Assembly (NCBI GenBank): GCA_017610225.1
Contig: JAFCCM010000054.1
Coordinates: 1-12,686 of the forward strand
Length of the DNA: 12,686 nucleotides
Direction of reading: 5' to 3'
Source: Candidatus Aenigmatarchaeota archaeon
Lineage (GTDB): Archaea > Aenigmatarchaeota > Aenigmatarchaeia > CG10238-14
Shown: positions 7,618 to 12,686 of the stretch, one piece after another
Numbering within the stretch: the first letter of the stretch is position 1
Layout of the letters: each line of letters starts with the position of its first letter
Program-made: the position numbers and the translations under genes
The notes under the pieces: model-generated
The model's input: only the letters and a program-made list of their open reading frames with translations
Database searches by the model: none
What the model was told of the DNA's origin: nothing

Positions 7618-7635
7618 AAAAAAATGTAAAAAAAA
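7618..7635 (-). terminator. Oligo-T tracts between DUF5320 and DUF134 genes
   Basis: Immediately after the DUF5320 stop codon the minus strand reads T8-ACA-T7 before the DUF134 SD. Two adjacent oligo-T tracts are typical of archaeal termination. Here they would terminate only some transcripts, leaving the small protein more abundant than the rest of the operon. Chance AT-richness is the alternative. Confidence 0.4.
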
Positions 7636-7845
7636 TTACCATCTTCCTCTTCTAGCACCACGACCTCTTCCACCTCTAAATCCTCTTGCAAGTCCTCTTC
7701 CGCAAGGTCCCAATCCACGGCCATATCTTACCGGAGTTGATTGAGTTGTTGGTTGTGTAGATGATACTTCTGGTAGGCAATTTCCTAAACCTCTACCTGT
7801 TCTTGGACCTTTTCCTTCAGGTCCTGTTCCATCTCTTCCTGACAT
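7636..7845 (-). CDS. DUF5320 small Gly/Arg-rich protein
   Basis: This is a 69-residue protein of the DUF5320 type, recognised by the opening MSGRDGTGPEGKGPRTGRGL, which resembles the family signature around GDGTGPxGxGPxTGRG. There are two cysteines (C23 and C48) and an Arg/Gly-rich end from about residue 40 with repeated GRG units and a terminal Trp. It has no known enzymatic motif and its function is unknown. I place the start at ATG 7845. A GTG three codons upstream (7852-7854) is part of the SD GAGGTGA, so it is not a credible start. It is the first gene of the NifX/MinD operon, where such proteins are typically found. Confidence 0.82.
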   Translation of the reverse strand: MSGRDGTGPEGKGPRTGRGLGNCLPEVSSTQPTTQSTPVRYGRGLGPCGRGLARGFRGGRGRGARRGRW

Positions 7846-7885
7846 AATTTTCACCTCATTACGAATTATTATTCATAACTTATAT

Positions 7886-7922
7886 TGAATATATATTCAT
7901 TACTAGTATTTATAGTTAACTA
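7886..7922 (-). promoter_or_regulatory. Probable promoter and operator of the DUF5320-NifX-MinD-Ior operon
   Basis: Two perfect palindromes and a TATA-like box are packed here. The minus strand has TATAAATA at 7914-7907. Downstream of it lies the 14-bp palindrome TGAATATATATTCA (7886-7899), which covers the expected start of transcription about 26 bases from that box, or which could itself act as the TATA element. On the upstream side, TAGTTAACTA (7913-7922) is a 10-bp palindrome. The DUF134 protein is a candidate binder. The exact transcription start is not determinable by eye. Confidence 0.5.
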
Positions 7923-7928
7923 ATTTTC

Positions 7929-7964
7929 AAAAACAAGAAAAAGTTTATTTATTTAGAAAAAAAA
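7929..7964 (-). terminator. Oligo-T terminator region after dnaJ
   Basis: Within 65 bases after the dnaJ stop the minus strand has T8, then T5 and T5 tracts separated by short mixed runs, with no strong hairpin. This suits archaeal factor-independent termination of the chaperone transcript before the next promoter. Confidence 0.5.
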
Positions 7965-7991
7965 TTCAACTGTAAACCAATATAATTCCCT

Positions 7992-9116
7992 CTATCTGGA
8001 TTTATATTCTTTTAATCTCTCAAAAAACCCTTTAGTTATTTTTTCTCTCTCACCCATTTCTCTAGAAAATTCTTTCAAAAGTTCTTTTTCTTTTTTAGTT
8101 AATTTCTTTGGGATTTCTATAGTAACTTTAACCAGTTGATCTCCCTCCCTTCTTGTATGGAGATTTGGCATACCTTGACCTTTTAATCTGAATACAGTAT
8201 GACTTTCTGTTCCTGAAGGTATTTTGATCTTAGCCTTTCCACTTATTGTTGGAACTTCTATTTCAGCACCTAAAGTTGCTTTAGCAAAACTTATCGATGT
8301 TTTACAATATAAATCATCTTCATGCCTTTCAAATATATCATGTGGTTTAATATGTATAGCAACATACAAATCCCCTCTTGTTCCCCCGTTTGATAATTCT
8401 CCCTCACCAGATAATCTTAAATAAGAACCTTCCTCAACACCAGGTGGTATCTTAAGTTTTATTGTTTTTAATTTTCTTTCTTTACCAGTTCCTTTACAAT
8501 TAGAACATGGAGTTTCTATAAATTTTCCAGTGCCTCCACATCTAGGACAAGTAGAAACATTAACCATTTGCATAAAACCCATTTTTCTGACATGTCTTAT
8601 TTCACCAGTACCATTACAGTTAGGGCATTTTTTCGGTTTAGTTCCGGGTTTTGCTCCAGTGCCTCCACATACCTCACATTTTTCAAATCTTGGAATTTGT
8701 ATTCTTGTGTTAAGACCATTGAACGCATCTTCTAATGTTATTGTATAATCAAACCTTATGTCTCTACCTTCTTCTTCTCTTTCTCTTCTTGTTGAGTTAA
8801 ATCCAGAAAATATATCAAATATATCACCAAATCCAAAACCTTTGAATAAATCATCAAAATTAAATCCTCTGAACCCTCTTAAATCTTCAGGATTAAAGGC
8901 AGAATGACCAAACTGATCATATTGAGTTCTTTTTTCAGGATCCTTCAAAACCCCAAAAGATTCATTTATTTCTTTGAATTTCTCTTCTGCCTCTTTATTT
9001 CCAGGATTAACATCAGGATGATATTTTCGTGCTAATTTCCTATAGGCTTTTTTTATTTCTTGCTCAGATGCATTTTTCTCTACACCTAGAATTTCATAAT
9101 AGTCTTTTTTTGTCAT
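7992..9116 (-). CDS. dnaJ: Chaperone DnaJ (Hsp40), type I
   Basis: This is the co-chaperone that stimulates DnaK ATPase and delivers unfolded clients in the cytoplasm. At 374 residues it is a full class I DnaJ. The J domain occupies 1-67 with HPD at 33-35. The Gly/Phe-rich linker is about 69-106. The zinc-finger domain has four CxxCxGxG repeats beginning at C147, C164, C190 and C204. The C-terminal client-binding domains follow. The start ATG is 5 bases after the dnaK stop (AAC-TGA-TTTAC-ATG). It has no strong SD of its own, so translation is probably coupled to dnaK. It is the last gene of the chaperone block. Confidence 0.97.
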   Translation of the reverse strand: MTKKDYYEILGVEKNASEQEIKKAYRKLARKYHPDVNPGNKEAEEKFKEINESFGVLKDPEKRTQYDQFGHSAFNPEDLRGFRGFNFDDLFKGFGFGDIFDIFSGFNSTRREREEEGRDIRFDYTITLEDAFNGLNTRIQIPRFEKCEVCGGTGAKPGTKPKKCPNCNGTGEIRHVRKMGFMQMVNVSTCPRCGGTGKFIETPCSNCKGTGKERKLKTIKLKIPPGVEEGSYLRLSGEGELSNGGTRGDLYVAIHIKPHDIFERHEDDLYCKTSISFAKATLGAEIEVPTISGKAKIKIPSGTESHTVFRLKGQGMPNLHTRREGDQLVKVTIEIPKKLTKKEKELLKEFSREMGEREKITKGFFERLKEYKSR

Positions 9117-9121
9117 GTAAA

Positions 9122-10993
9122 TCAGTTCTTTTTCTCATCATCTTCAACCTTATACTCAGCATCAACAACTTTTTCATCCTTTTTCTTATCTTTTTCAGTT
9201 GTTGTTTCTTTATTTTTTGTTCCTTGATTTGGTTGCTGTTTCTGTGTTTGTTGATATATTTGAGAACCTACGTCTTGAACTGAATTTCTCAATTTCTCCA
9301 TGTCATTCTTTATTTTCTCCATGTCATCTGACTTCAAAGATTCCTTTAATTCTTTCAAGTTGTTTTCAATTCTCTTTTTTAATTCTTCGTTTATCTTATC
9401 TTTGAATTGGTTAAGTGTTGATTCTGTTGTATAGATTAAAGAATCTGCTTCATTTTTAATTCCTATCTTCTCTTTCCTTTTCTTATCTTCTTCTGCATGT
9501 TTTTCAGATTCTTTTATCATTTTATCTATTTCATCTTTTGATAATTTTGTTGATGCAGTTATTGTTATTTTTTGTTCTTTACCAGTTCCTTTATCTTTTG
9601 CAGAGACATTCAAAATACCATTAGCATCTATATCAAATGTAACTTCTATCTGTGGTACTCCCCTTGGTGCTGGAGGTATTCCTACCAAATTAAATTGACC
9701 CAGACTTGTATTGTCTTTAGCCATAGGTCTTTCACCTTGCAATACATGTATAGTAACTGCAGTCTGAGAATCAGCTGCTGTTGAAAATATTTGACTTTTT
9801 TTCGTTGGGATAGTTGTATTTTTATCAATTAAAGGTGTCATTACTTCCCCAAGGGTTTCTATACCTAAAGTCAATGGTGTAACATCAAGCAAAACTAAAT
9901 CTTTAATCTCTCCTGCAAGCACAGCACCTTGTATCGCTGCTCCCATTGCAACACATTCCATTGGGTCAACTCCTCTTTCAGGTTTTTTATTCATGAAATC
10001 TTCAACAAATTTTTGGAGTATTGGCATTCTTGTAGGACCACCAACGAGAATAATGTTATCAATGTCAGATTTAGATAATTTAGCATCTTTGATTGCTTGT
10101 TCCATTGGATTTTTACATCTATCAATTATAGGTTTTATAAGTTGTTCTAATTTAGATCTTGTTAACTTCATTTGTATATGTTTTGGTCCTGATTTATCGG
10201 CTGTTACATATGGTAAATTAATCTCTGTTTCTAGAACAGTTGATAGTTCTATTTTTGCTTTTTCAGCAGCTTCCCTAATCCTTTGAATAGCAACATCATC
10301 TTTTTCTAAATCCATTCCGCTATCCTTATTAAACTCAGAAATTATATACTTGAGAATAATCTCATCCATATCTGTTCCACCAAGTTCTGTATCACCTGAT
10401 GTGGATTTTACCTCAAAAACACCATCTTCAAATTCAAGAATAGTTACATCTAAAGTTCCTCCACCAAAATCAAATACCATTATTTGGTGTTCACCTTTCT
10501 TTTCTAAACCATATGCCATTGAAGCAGCAGTTGGTTCATTAATTATCCTTACGACTTCCAATCCAGCAATTTTACCAGCATCTTTTGTTGCTTGTCTTTG
10601 ATTATCATTAAAATAAGCAGGGACAGTTATTACAACTTTTTTAACAGGTTCTCCTAAAAACGCTTCAGAATCTTTTTTTATTTTTTGAAGAATAAATGCA
10701 GATATTTGTTGAGGAGTATACTCTTTTCCATGAACTTGATATTTGTGTTTAGTCCCCATCTTTCTTTTTGCTTTCATTATAGTACCTTCAGGATTTGAGA
10801 CAGCTTGTCTTCTAGCTGGTTCCCCAACCAACAACTGACCATCTTTAGTAAAAGCCACAACAGAAGGGAACATCTTTCCAGCAACAGTTGCACCTTCAGC
10901 GCTTGGAATAATAGTTGGTTTTCCACCAATCATAACAGCGGCTTGAGAGTTTGAAGTTCCCAAATCTATTCCTATAATTTTTTCATTAGCCAC
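9122..10993 (-). CDS. dnaK: Chaperone DnaK (Hsp70)
   Basis: This is the ATP-dependent folding chaperone, 623 residues from the start chosen here. The nucleotide-binding domain shows [12 protein letters not shown] at 6-17, then [12 protein letters not shown] and VGGPTRMP motifs; the interdomain region has [13 protein letters not shown]. It lacks the extra segment that Gram-negative DnaK carries after the first subdomain, so it is of the Gram-positive/archaeal type. The C-terminal tail is Gln- then Lys/Asp/Glu-rich. The start is GTG at 10993, giving the family-typical [12 protein letters not shown]. An in-frame GTG at 11000-11002 belongs to the SD GAGGTGA and would add three residues; I reject it. 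The grpE stop TGA is also inside that SD. Confidence 0.97.
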   Translation of the reverse strand: MANEKIIGIDLGTSNSQAAVMIGGKPTIIPSAEGATVAGKMFPSVVAFTKDGQLLVGEPARRQAVSNPEGTIMKAKRKMGTKHKYQVHGKEYTPQQISAFILQKIKKDSEAFLGEPVKKVVITVPAYFNDNQRQATKDAGKIAGLEVVRIINEPTAASMAYGLEKKGEHQIMVFDFGGGTLDVTILEFEDGVFEVKSTSGDTELGGTDMDEIILKYIISEFNKDSGMDLEKDDVAIQRIREAAEKAKIELSTVLETEINLPYVTADKSGPKHIQMKLTRSKLEQLIKPIIDRCKNPMEQAIKDAKLSKSDIDNIILVGGPTRMPILQKFVEDFMNKKPERGVDPMECVAMGAAIQGAVLAGEIKDLVLLDVTPLTLGIETLGEVMTPLIDKNTTIPTKKSQIFSTAADSQTAVTIHVLQGERPMAKDNTSLGQFNLVGIPPAPRGVPQIEVTFDIDANGILNVSAKDKGTGKEQKITITASTKLSKDEIDKMIKESEKHAEEDKKRKEKIGIKNEADSLIYTTESTLNQFKDKINEELKKRIENNLKELKESLKSDDMEKIKNDMEKLRNSVQDVGSQIYQQTQKQQPNQGTKNKETTTEKDKKKDEKVVDAEYKVEDDEKKN

Positions 10994-10998
10994 AATAA

Positions 10999-11508
10999 TC
11001 ACCTCTTTTTTGAAATTTTAACTTTTGAGTGTCTAATAACTTTATTATTAAGCACATAACCTTTTTGAATTTCTTCAATAATAATCCCATCTTCCTTATC
11101 AGATTCTTCCTTTATTAGAACCTCATGATAATATGGATCAAATTTTTTTCCGATTGTTTCCATTTGCTTTACCCCATTGTTTTCTAAAATCTTCAATAAG
11201 TTATCATGTATAATCACAATACCTTTCTTTATTTTTTCATCCTTTATCTTGTTGATTGCATTTTCCATATCATCCACTATTGGGAGTAAATCTGTGGCCA
11301 ATCTTTCATTTGCATTTTTTATTATCTCGATTTTGTCTCTTTCTGTCATCTTTTTGTAATTTTCAAAGTCAGCTTTTAGGTATTTATATTGTTCAAGATA
11401 AGTCTCTGATTTTTTCCTCTCCTCTTTAAGTAACTTCTGAATATCTCCTTTTTTTCCCGACTTTTTATCACTTTCTTTTTTACTTGCTAATCTTGTAATT
11501 AAAATCAC
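10999..11508 (-). CDS. grpE: Nucleotide exchange factor GrpE
   Basis: This dimeric factor speeds ADP release from DnaK. A long N-terminal coiled coil with KADFENYKK near 45-53 leads to the C-terminal beta domain with [10 protein letters not shown] near 123-132 and a closing [17 protein letters not shown]. The start is uncertain. GTG at 11506-11508 gives 169 residues but lies inside a GGGTGAT that looks like the SD. The codon at the usual distance from it is ATT (11497-11499), which would give 166 residues. No in-frame ATG or TTG exists nearby. It is followed directly by dnaK (TGA-N5-GTG). A 57-bp gap with T tracts separates it from hsp20, so it may have its own promoter. Confidence 0.95.
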   Translation of the reverse strand: MILITRLASKKESDKKSGKKGDIQKLLKEERKKSETYLEQYKYLKADFENYKKMTERDKIEIIKNANERLATDLLPIVDDMENAINKIKDEKIKKGIVIIHDNLLKILENNGVKQMETIGKKFDPYYHEVLIKEESDKEDGIIIEEIQKGYVLNNKVIRHSKVKISKKR

Positions 11509-11510
11509 CC
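11497..11510 (-). promoter_or_regulatory. grpE ribosome binding site pointing to an ATT start
   Basis: The minus strand reads GGGTGATTTTAATT. GGTGAT matches the anti-SD. In hsp20, dnaK, the DUF5320 gene and the upstream MinD gene the spacing is GTGA, five bases, start codon. Applied here, this places the start at ATT. The alternative is that the GTG is used, perhaps on a nearly leaderless transcript. Confidence 0.45.
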
Positions 11511-11544
11511 ATAATACTTGCCTATTTCCCCTATCTCTTTAATA

Positions 11545-11562
11545 AAATTAAAAATAAAAAAA
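11545..11562 (-). terminator. T-rich stretch between hsp20 and grpE (terminator and possible TATA)
   Basis: Three bases after the hsp20 stop the minus strand has a T7-A-T5-AA-T4 run. It can act as an oligo-T terminator for hsp20, and its downstream edge (AATTTTATTAAAG) could serve as a TATA element for grpE, with a start about 25 bases further on, just ahead of the grpE SD. Both readings are tentative. Confidence 0.4.
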
Positions 11563-11565
11563 GGA

Positions 11566-12054
11566 CTATCTAATCTCTATTCTCTTTCTTTTCTTCTTTT
11601 CAACTATTTTCTTTGGCATCCTCAACTTAAGTAGTCCATTTTCGAAACTAGCATCTATCTTATTTGGATCCACATTTTCTGGTAGCGAGAAGCATCTATA
11701 GAATCCTTTGTAACTTCTCTCCATCCTGTACATCCCCTTATTCTCATCTTTTTGTTTAAATTCAGTCTTTTTCTCTACTTTGATTTCTACTCGATTGTCG
11801 CTTACATTAAGATTGATATCTTTCTTATCTACACCTGGTAATTCTACTGACACTACAAGCTCTTTCCCATCGTCCCGCATATCTGCCAAAGGTTGCCTAT
11901 AATTACTTCTGATTACATTCATGCCTCTTGGATCCATTATAAAATTATCCATGCCTGTCAAACTAGTTGGTTCATTTCTGGAGAAATTGTCGAACATTCT
12001 GTCCATTTGCTCTTGCATCCTCCTCATTTCATCCCAAATATACCATTTCCTCAT
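11566..12054 (-). CDS. Small heat shock protein Hsp20 (alpha-crystallin family)
   Basis: This ATP-independent holdase forms oligomers that capture unfolding proteins. It has 162 residues from the chosen start. The N-terminal arm is Met/Arg-rich (MRKWYIWDEMRRM). The alpha-crystallin domain spans about 56-152 with ELVVSVELPGV and the hallmark ASFENGLLKLRMPK. The C-terminal IEI in RIEIR fits the I-x-I anchor motif. The start is ATG at 12054 because a perfect GGAGGTGA (12060-12067) sits five bases upstream. An in-frame ATG 11 codons earlier would place that SD inside the gene, so I reject it. Its promoter faces the divergent regulator gene, and chaperone genes follow on the same strand. Confidence 0.95.
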   Translation of the reverse strand: MRKWYIWDEMRRMQEQMDRMFDNFSRNEPTSLTGMDNFIMDPRGMNVIRSNYRQPLADMRDDGKELVVSVELPGVDKKDINLNVSDNRVEIKVEKKTEFKQKDENKGMYRMERSYKGFYRCFSLPENVDPNKIDASFENGLLKLRMPKKIVEKKKRKRIEIR

Positions 12055-12060
12055 TTTTTT

Positions 12061-12067
12061 CACCTCC
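12061..12067 (-). promoter_or_regulatory. hsp20 ribosome binding site
   Basis: GGAGGTG followed by six A residues and ATG at 12054 is the strongest SD in the window, and it fixes the hsp20 start. Confidence 0.85.
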
Positions 12068-12088
12068 AATAAACAAAATCCATTCATT

Positions 12089-12107
12089 TAACTATTTAAC
12101 ATAGTTA
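12089..12107. promoter_or_regulatory. Inverted-repeat operator at the hsp20 transcription start
   Basis: TAACTAT-TTAAC-ATAGTTA is a perfect 7-bp inverted repeat with a 5-bp spacer. Counting about 26 bases from the centre of the palindromic TATA element (12119-12136) puts hsp20 initiation at about 12102, inside this repeat. The layout, an IR with 5-bp spacer at a heat-shock gene, is like that described for the archaeal heat-shock regulator HSR1, though the half-site bases differ. The adjacent winged-helix protein is the likely binder (inference). Confidence 0.65.
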
Positions 12108-12118
12108 TTTTACTATTT

Positions 12119-12136
12119 GAAATATTTAAATATTTC
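12119..12136. promoter_or_regulatory. Palindromic BRE/TATA element shared by divergent hsp20 and regulator genes
   Basis: GAAATATTTAAATATTTC is a perfect 18-bp palindrome. Read either way it has a purine-rich GAAA (BRE-like) leading into a TATA-like TATTTAAATA. To the right it would start the regulator transcript near 12154, about 10 bases before its ATG. To the left it would start hsp20 near 12102. One element may therefore serve both genes. Confidence 0.55.
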
Positions 12137-12163
12137 TACTTGAATAATATAAAATGAATAAAT

Positions 12164-12571
12164 ATGGAAGAATTGACAATAAAAAAGTTGAAACCTTTAT
12201 CTAAAAGAAATGTAGAAAAAGATTTGGAATGGTTGTGCGATTCATTTGGTATTATTAGGGAGAGAGACAAAGAAAAGACTGGGTTCAAAATATTTAAGAT
12301 CCTTTTGGAATCAATGAAAGAAGGAGGTTCATTGAAAATCAACGAAATAACAGAAAAGATTAAATTGAGTAGAACAGCCGTTATACATCATTTAAGATAT
12401 ATGGAAGAAAGTGGAATTGTGATTGAAAGAAATAGAAATTATGAATTGAGAGTAACAAGTCTTCACAAAATAGTTGATGAAATCGAGAAAGATATTTTAA
12501 GATCGATAGAAGAAATAAGAAAAGTAGCAAGAGATATAGATGAAGATTTAGGAATTAGTTTTAGGGAGTAG
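12164..12571 (+). CDS. Winged-helix transcriptional regulator, probable heat-shock regulator
   Basis: This is a 135-residue DNA-binding protein. A winged helix-turn-helix spans about 42-102: GFKIFKILLE starts the first helix, INEITEKIKLSRTAVIHHLR is the helix-turn-helix, and GIVIERNRNYELRVT forms the wing. A charged amphipathic helix from about 105 to 128 (HKIVDEIEKDILRSIEEIRK) looks like a dimerisation coil. The fold is ArsR/MarR-like, as in the archaeal heat-shock regulators Phr and HSR1, but I cannot assign it to either. It is divergent from hsp20 across 109 bp carrying an inverted-repeat operator, so control of hsp20, and perhaps of itself, is the natural inference. The start ATG has no SD, consistent with a nearly leaderless transcript. 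Confidence 0.85.
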   Translation: MEELTIKKLKPLSKRNVEKDLEWLCDSFGIIRERDKEKTGFKIFKILLESMKEGGSLKINEITEKIKLSRTAVIHHLRYMEESGIVIERNRNYELRVTSLHKIVDEIEKDILRSIEEIRKVARDIDEDLGISFRE

Positions 12572-12637
12572 CATGATTGTTTAAAGTTAGCCTTAGGTTT
12601 ACCCTAAAGTTTTCCTAAAGAAGAAACAGCATCGAAC
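12572..12637. other. Non-coding segment after the regulator gene with short repeats
   Basis: I see no gene here. There is a weak 5-bp hairpin, TTAGG-TTTAC-CCTAA (12593-12607), and CCTAAAG occurs twice (12603-12609 and 12614-12620). It may be just 3' untranslated sequence. Confidence 0.35.
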
Positions 12638-12677
12638 AGCCTCGTCTTTGAGGCTTTACTTTTTACTTTTATTTTTC
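12638..12677 (+). terminator. Hairpin plus T-rich tail terminator
   Basis: AGCCTC-GTCTTT-GAGGCT (12638-12655) is a perfect 6-bp GC-rich stem with a 6-base loop. A T-rich tail with T6, T4 and T5 runs follows. It resembles an intrinsic terminator and lies 67 bases after the regulator stop. GC-rich stems are otherwise rare in this AT-rich window. Confidence 0.65.
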
Positions 12678-12686
12678 GTGGACTAT

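Noticed and set aside
8492..8680. Repeated Cys/Gly-coding units in dnaJ as a DNA repeat
   Set aside because: These are the four CxxCxGxG zinc-finger repeats of class I DnaJ, expected at protein level.
10993..11002. GTG at 11000-11002 as the dnaK start
   Set aside because: That GTG is part of the SD GAGGTGA. Starting at GTG 10991-10993 gives the family-typical [10 protein letters not shown] with correct spacing.
12055..12087. ATG at 12087 as the hsp20 start
   Set aside because: It would place the perfect GGAGGTGA inside the coding region and add 11 atypical residues. It also begins right beside the operator, close to the predicted transcription start.
1..12686. Mobile element, CRISPR array or tRNA
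   Set aside because: No transposase or integrase, no terminal repeats, no regularly spaced repeats and no cloverleaf were seen. All gaps between genes are under 150 bases.

Overview
The window is AT-rich, gene-dense and almost entirely coding. It reads best as an anaerobic archaeon. The clues are BRE/TATA-like promoters, oligo-T stretches after genes, Shine-Dalgarno (SD) sites matching GGAGGTGAT, a winged-helix regulator divergent from hsp20, an archaeal/Gram-positive type DnaK, an indolepyruvate:ferredoxin oxidoreductase, and many Fe-S proteins. I cannot name the lineage from sequence alone. No tRNA, rRNA, CRISPR array, insertion sequence or integrase was seen.

Layout, left to right. (1) A plus-strand two-CCG-domain Fe-S protein of the HdrB/LutA type (10-732) runs in from the left edge. 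(2) A long minus-strand block, transcribed right to left from a promoter near 7885-7920, holds nine genes: a DUF5320 Gly/Arg-rich small protein, a DUF134 helix-turn-helix/zinc-ribbon protein, a NifX-family protein, a cation diffusion facilitator fused to a second NifX domain, a MinD-type ATPase with inserted ferredoxin, a DUF123 GIY-YIG-like protein, a second MinD-ferredoxin ATPase, iorA and iorB. (3) A chaperone block on the same strand holds hsp20, grpE, dnaK and dnaJ. (4) A divergent winged-helix regulator (12164-12571) shares a compact promoter region with hsp20 and is followed by a hairpin/T-tract terminator.

How the genes may work together. The NifX protein plus two MinD-ferredoxin ATPases recalls the orange protein (ORP) complex genes of Desulfovibrio, where a NifX-family protein carries a Mo-Cu-S cluster. 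Here the set also has a metal transporter whose cytoplasmic tail is itself a NifX domain, a DUF134 probable regulator, a DUF123 protein embedded between the ATPases, and IorAB. This suggests an uncharacterised metallocofactor handling module, possibly serving ferredoxin-linked metabolism; that function is inference. The chaperone block is probably heat-regulated: a 7-bp inverted repeat with a 5-bp spacer lies about where hsp20 transcription should start, next to an 18-bp palindromic TATA-like element that could serve both directions.

Main oddities: an in-frame 24-codon zinc-knuckle-like tail just beyond the iorB stop; an IorA ferredoxin domain that has lost exactly the ligands of one of its two clusters; a probable ATT start for grpE, inferred from a repeated GTGA-N5-start spacing; a TTG start for one MinD ATPase; and several junctions where the upstream TGA stop lies at or inside the downstream ribosome binding site.
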